NCBI RefSeq assembly: GCF_005144475.1
Contig: NZ_SWJZ01000066.1
Location: forward strand, 1-52,789
Reading direction: 5' to 3'
Origin: Rhodobacter capsulatus
GTDB lineage: Bacteria > Pseudomonadota > Alphaproteobacteria > Rhodobacterales > Rhodobacteraceae
Length of the DNA stretch: 52,789 nt
Shown here: piece by piece, positions 49,990 through 52,789 of the stretch
Layout: every line of letters begins with the position of its first letter
How positions within the stretch are numbered: position 1 is the stretch's first letter
Notes under the pieces: generated by a model
Seen by the model: the letters and a program-made list of their open reading frames with translations, nothing else
Told to the model about the DNA's origin: nothing
Databases searched by the model: none
Made by a program: the position numbers and the translations under genes

Positions 49990-51272
49990 CGCTGGGCTGG
50001 CTCCAGATTTTCCGGCTGGGGCTGGTGCAGCTGTGCATCGGCGCGGTGGTGGTGCTGACCACCTCGACGCTGAACCGGCTGATGGTGGTGGAACTGGCGC
50101 TGCCCGCGGTGTTGCCCGGCGCTTTGGTGGCGCTGCATTACGGGCTGCAGATCGCCCGGCCCGCCTGGGGGCTGCGCTCCGATACCAAGGGCAACCGCAC
50201 CTTCTTTGTCATCCTGGGCATGGCGGTTCTGGCGCTTGGCGCCTTTCTGGCCGCCGTCGCCGTCGTGCTGTTCCCGCTCGCCTGGGGGCAGGCGCTGCTT
50301 TTGTCGATCTTCGCCTATGTGCTGATCGGCTTTGGCGTCGGCGCCTCGGGCACCTCGCTTCTGGCGCTGCTTGCTTCGGCGACCGAACCGCGCCGCCGTG
50401 CCGCCGCGGCCACGATCACCTGGCTTCTGATGATCTTCGGCATCGCCGTCACCGCGGGCACGGTCGGCCATTTCCTGGATCCCTATTCGCCGGTGCGGCT
50501 GTTGTGGATCGTGGCCATCGTCACCTTTGGCGCCGTCGTGCTGACGACGCTCGCCGTCTGGGGGATCGAACGGCGTCTGGCCCATCCGGTCCCCGCCGAC
50601 ACCCCGCCGCGGCTGCTTGAGGGGCTGCGCGAGATCTGGGCCGAACCGCAGGCCCGCGCCTTCACCTTTTTCCTGTTCCTGTCGATGACCGCCTATTTCC
50701 TGCAGGAGCTGATCCTTGAACCCTATGCGGGGCTGGTCTTCGGCTTCACCGCCGGCGAGACGACGAAGCTGTCGGGGATGCAGAACGGCGGCGTGTTCTT
50801 CGGCATGCTGACGGTGGGCCTCGCGCTCTCGGGGTTGAAAATCGGCTCCTTGCGCGGCTGGGTGGTGACGGGCTGCCTTGGCTCCTCCGTCGCGCTTGGC
50901 GCAATCGTCGTGCTGGGCCATCTGCCCGGCGCGGCGCTGATCCCGGCGGTGATCGGGCTTGGCTTCTTCAACGGCATTTTCGCGGTCGCCGCGATCGGCG
51001 CGATGATGGCGCTGGCGGGCGAGGGCCGGTCTTCGCGCGAAGGCACGCGGATGGGCCTTTGGGGCGCGGCGCAGGCGATTGCGGCGGGCTTTGGCGGCCT
51101 TCTGGGCGCGGGGGCGGCCGATCTGATGCGGCTGGTTCTGCCCGATGCCACGGCATTCGGGCTGGTTTTCGGGGCGCAGGCGCTCCTTTTCATCGTCGCG
51201 GCCATGATGGCGACCGGAGTGGTCGCCGCACGGGGCGCGGCACGGGTTCCCACGGTCATGGCGGGTGAATGA
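49986..51272 (+). CDS. ORF428, PucC/LhaA-family membrane protein
   Basis: 428 aa with about twelve membrane helices. LGLVQLCIGAVVVLTTSTLNR and YFLQELILEPYAGLVFGFT parallel the diagnostic LhaA motifs, so it is a paralogue of LhaA and PucC in the major facilitator superfamily. Coupled by ATGA to bchG and separated by one base from bchP, it probably moves or channels bacteriochlorophyll or its precursors between synthase and reductase. A specific role has not been firmly established to my knowledge. Confidence 0.93.
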   Translation: MTLGWLQIFRLGLVQLCIGAVVVLTTSTLNRLMVVELALPAVLPGALVALHYGLQIARPAWGLRSDTKGNRTFFVILGMAVLALGAFLAAVAVVLFPLAWGQALLLSIFAYVLIGFGVGASGTSLLALLASATEPRRRAAAATITWLLMIFGIAVTAGTVGHFLDPYSPVRLLWIVAIVTFGAVVLTTLAVWGIERRLAHPVPADTPPRLLEGLREIWAEPQARAFTFFLFLSMTAYFLQELILEPYAGLVFGFTAGETTKLSGMQNGGVFFGMLTVGLALSGLKIGSLRGWVVTGCLGSSVALGAIVVLGHLPGAALIPAVIGLGFFNGIFAVAAIGAMMALAGEGRSSREGTRMGLWGAAQAIAAGFGGLLGAGAADLMRLVLPDATAFGLVFGAQALLFIVAAMMATGVVAARGAARVPTVMAGE

Positions 51273-51273
51273 G

Positions 51274-52449
51274 ATGCAATATGATGCTTTCGTTGTCGGG
51301 GGCGGTCCTGCGGGATCGACGGCGGCATGGGATATGGCCCGCGCGGGTCTCAAGGTGGCCCTGCTGGACCGCGCCGGTCGGATCAAGCCCTGCGGCGGCG
51401 CGATCCCGCCGCGGCTGATCCGCGACTTCGACATTCCCGATCATCTTCTGGTGGCCAAGATCACCTCGGCGCGGATGATCTCGCCCACGGGCCGCTTCGT
51501 CGATATCCCGATCGAGAACGGCTTCGTCGGCATGGTCGACCGCGAGGATTACGACGAATGGCTGCGCGAACGCGCGGGCAAGGCGGGGGCGGAGCGGATC
51601 ACCGGCACCTGGCTGCGGATCGAGCGTGACAGCGGCAAGACCGTCGTCGTCTGGCGCGACAAGGTCACGGGCGAGGAGATGAAGGCCGAGACCCGCGTGG
51701 TGATCGGCGCCGACGGGGCGAATTCGCAGGTGCGCAACGAAGTGCCCGCGACGAAGATCCCGCTGGTTTTCGCCTATCACGAGATCATCAAGGCGCCGAC
51801 CACCGTGCCGAACTACGACCCGACGCGCTGCGACGTCTATTACGATGGCCGCATCAGCCCGGATTTCTACGGCTGGGTCTTCCCGCACGGCAAGACCGCC
51901 TCGATCGGGATGGGGACGGAATTGCCCGACGTCAGCCTCAAGGACTGCACCGCGCTTTTGCGCGAGATGTCGGGGCTGGCCGGTGAGGAGACGATCCGCA
52001 AGGAAGGCGCCCCGATCCCGCTGCAACCGCTCGATGTCTGGGACAATGGCAAGGATGTGGTGCTGTCGGGTGATGCCGCGGGCGTCGTGGCGCCCTCCTC
52101 GGGCGAGGGGATCTATTACGCCCATGCCGGTGGTCGCTACGCTGCCGAGGCCGCGATGGCCTTCCTGAAATCGGGCAAGTCCGCCGATCTGAAACGCGCG
52201 CGGGCGGGCTTCATGAAAGAGCACGGCACGGTCTTCAAGGTGCTGCGGATGATGCAGGACAAATATTATCACAGCGACGACCGCCGCGAACGCTTCGTCT
52301 CGCTCTGCCATGACGTCGATGTGCAGCGCATGACGTTCGAAAGCTACATGAACAAGAAGATGACCTCGTTCCAGCCGCTGAAGAACCTGAAGATCGGCTT
52401 CAAGAACCTCGCGCATCTCTCCGGCCTCGTGCCGCCGCAATGGACCTGA
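51274..52449 (+). CDS. bchP: geranylgeranyl (bacterio)chlorophyll reductase
   Basis: 391 aa from the ATG at 51274, one base after the orf428 stop. FAD-binding motif VVGGGPAGSTAAWDMARAG at the N-terminus, RVVIGADGANSQVRNE and VVLSGDAAGVVAPSSGEGI further on. It reduces three double bonds of the geranylgeranyl tail to phytyl. The upstream in-frame GTG lies inside orf428 and is not preferred. Confidence 0.97.
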   Translation: MQYDAFVVGGGPAGSTAAWDMARAGLKVALLDRAGRIKPCGGAIPPRLIRDFDIPDHLLVAKITSARMISPTGRFVDIPIENGFVGMVDREDYDEWLRERAGKAGAERITGTWLRIERDSGKTVVVWRDKVTGEEMKAETRVVIGADGANSQVRNEVPATKIPLVFAYHEIIKAPTTVPNYDPTRCDVYYDGRISPDFYGWVFPHGKTASIGMGTELPDVSLKDCTALLREMSGLAGEETIRKEGAPIPLQPLDVWDNGKDVVLSGDAAGVVAPSSGEGIYYAHAGGRYAAEAAMAFLKSGKSADLKRARAGFMKEHGTVFKVLRMMQDKYYHSDDRRERFVSLCHDVDVQRMTFESYMNKKMTSFQPLKNLKIGFKNLAHLSGLVPPQWT

Positions 52450-52451
52450 TC

Positions 52452-52789
52452 ATGGCCGAGGAGATGATCCCCGCCTGGGTCGAGGGCGTTTTGCAACCCG
52501 TCGAGAAGCTGGAGGCGCACCGCAAGGGCCTGCGGCATCTGGCGATTTCGGTTTTCGTGACGCGCGGCAACAAGGTGCTCTTGCAGCAACGCGCGCTGTC
52601 GAAATATCACACGCCGGGGCTTTGGGCGAACACCTGCTGCACCCATCCCTATTGGGGCGAGGACGCGCCCACCTGCGCCGCGCGCCGTCTGGGGCAGGAG
52701 CTGGGCATCGTCGGGCTGAAGCTGCGCCACATGGGGCAGCTCGAATACCGGGCCGATGTGAACAACGGCATGATCGAGCATGAGGTGGT
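52452..52789 (+). CDS. idi: isopentenyl diphosphate isomerase, 3' end outside window
   Basis: About 112 codons are present of a type I (Nudix) enzyme normally about 176 aa. NTCCTHPYWGEDAPTCAAR holds the catalytic Cys and the metal-binding His, and RRLGQELGI is the Nudix-like helix; HMGQLEYRA continues the fold. It supplies dimethylallyl diphosphate for the carotenoid and bacteriochlorophyll tails. The start is taken at 52452 (MAEEMIPAWV); an ATG at 52440 overlapping bchP is possible. Confidence 0.95.
   Translation, partial: MAEEMIPAWVEGVLQPVEKLEAHRKGLRHLAISVFVTRGNKVLLQQRALSKYHTPGLWANTCCTHPYWGEDAPTCAARRLGQELGIVGLKLRHMGQLEYRADVNNGMIEHEV

Overview
The window is high-GC (about two thirds G+C by eye) alphaproteobacterial DNA and carries half of a purple-bacterial photosynthesis gene cluster. 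Gene order, exact protein lengths (BchB 525 aa, BchN 424, BchL 304, BchJ 213, BchG 304, ORF428, PuhE 274, PuhC 162, LhaA 477) and numbering that matches published AerR and CrtJ residues point to Rhodobacter capsulatus or a very close relative. The species name is inference; the gene content is seen directly. No insertion sequence, prophage, CRISPR array or replication origin was seen.

Region 1 (1-10355, all minus strand) is a tight six-gene operon around homologues of the poorly understood SrfB and SrfC families. It runs from a secreted peptidoglycan-binding-like protein, through three membrane-anchored proteins (a Cys-rich domain, a trypsin-like protease and a beta-rich domain), to SrfB (actin/Hsp70-like ATPase motifs) and SrfC (P-loop NTPase, cut by the window edge). 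Two of the membrane proteins share a cytoplasmic domain, and all three share a juxtamembrane module. This is the best candidate for an undescribed system.

Region 2 (10.6-20.1 kb) is a signalling island: two large PAS-GGDEF-EAL proteins flank a NIT-type chemoreceptor. The second GGDEF-EAL gene has a triple TTAA array upstream that forms two overlapping CtrA-type sites. tRNA-Gly(TCC) and tRNA-Arg(TCT) genes follow, facing each other.

Region 3 (20.6-30.3 kb) is mostly envelope functions: a GNAT acetyltransferase, two different WaaA-type Kdo transferases in tandem, DgkA and an EptA-type phosphoethanolamine transferase, and a divergent two-component system. After these come a COQ8/UbiB-type kinase, a NifX-like protein with a His/Cys-rich tail, and an LprI-like secreted protein.

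Region 4 (30.4-43.4 kb, minus strand) is the bchFNBHLM-lhaA-puhABC-puhE superoperon: 3-vinyl hydratase, dark protochlorophyllide reductase, Mg-chelatase H, Mg-protoporphyrin methyltransferase, LH1 assembly factor, reaction-centre H subunit and assembly factors. Most bch junctions overlap by ATGA. Strong hairpins lie after puhA and directly in front of puhE; the second overlaps an unlisted 56-codon ORF that couples puhC to puhE. No acsF follows puhE.

Region 5 (43.5-52.8 kb, plus strand) has the regulators aerR (B12-binding antirepressor) and crtJ/ppsR (aerobic repressor), a hairpin-rich spacer, and bchE-bchJ-bchG-orf428-bchP-idi: anaerobic cyclase, BchJ, bacteriochlorophyll synthase, a PucC-like carrier, geranylgeranyl reductase and IPP isomerase. 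TGT-N12-ACA CrtJ sites stand in front of both bchF and bchE, so the two divergent pigment operons flank and answer to the same regulator pair.
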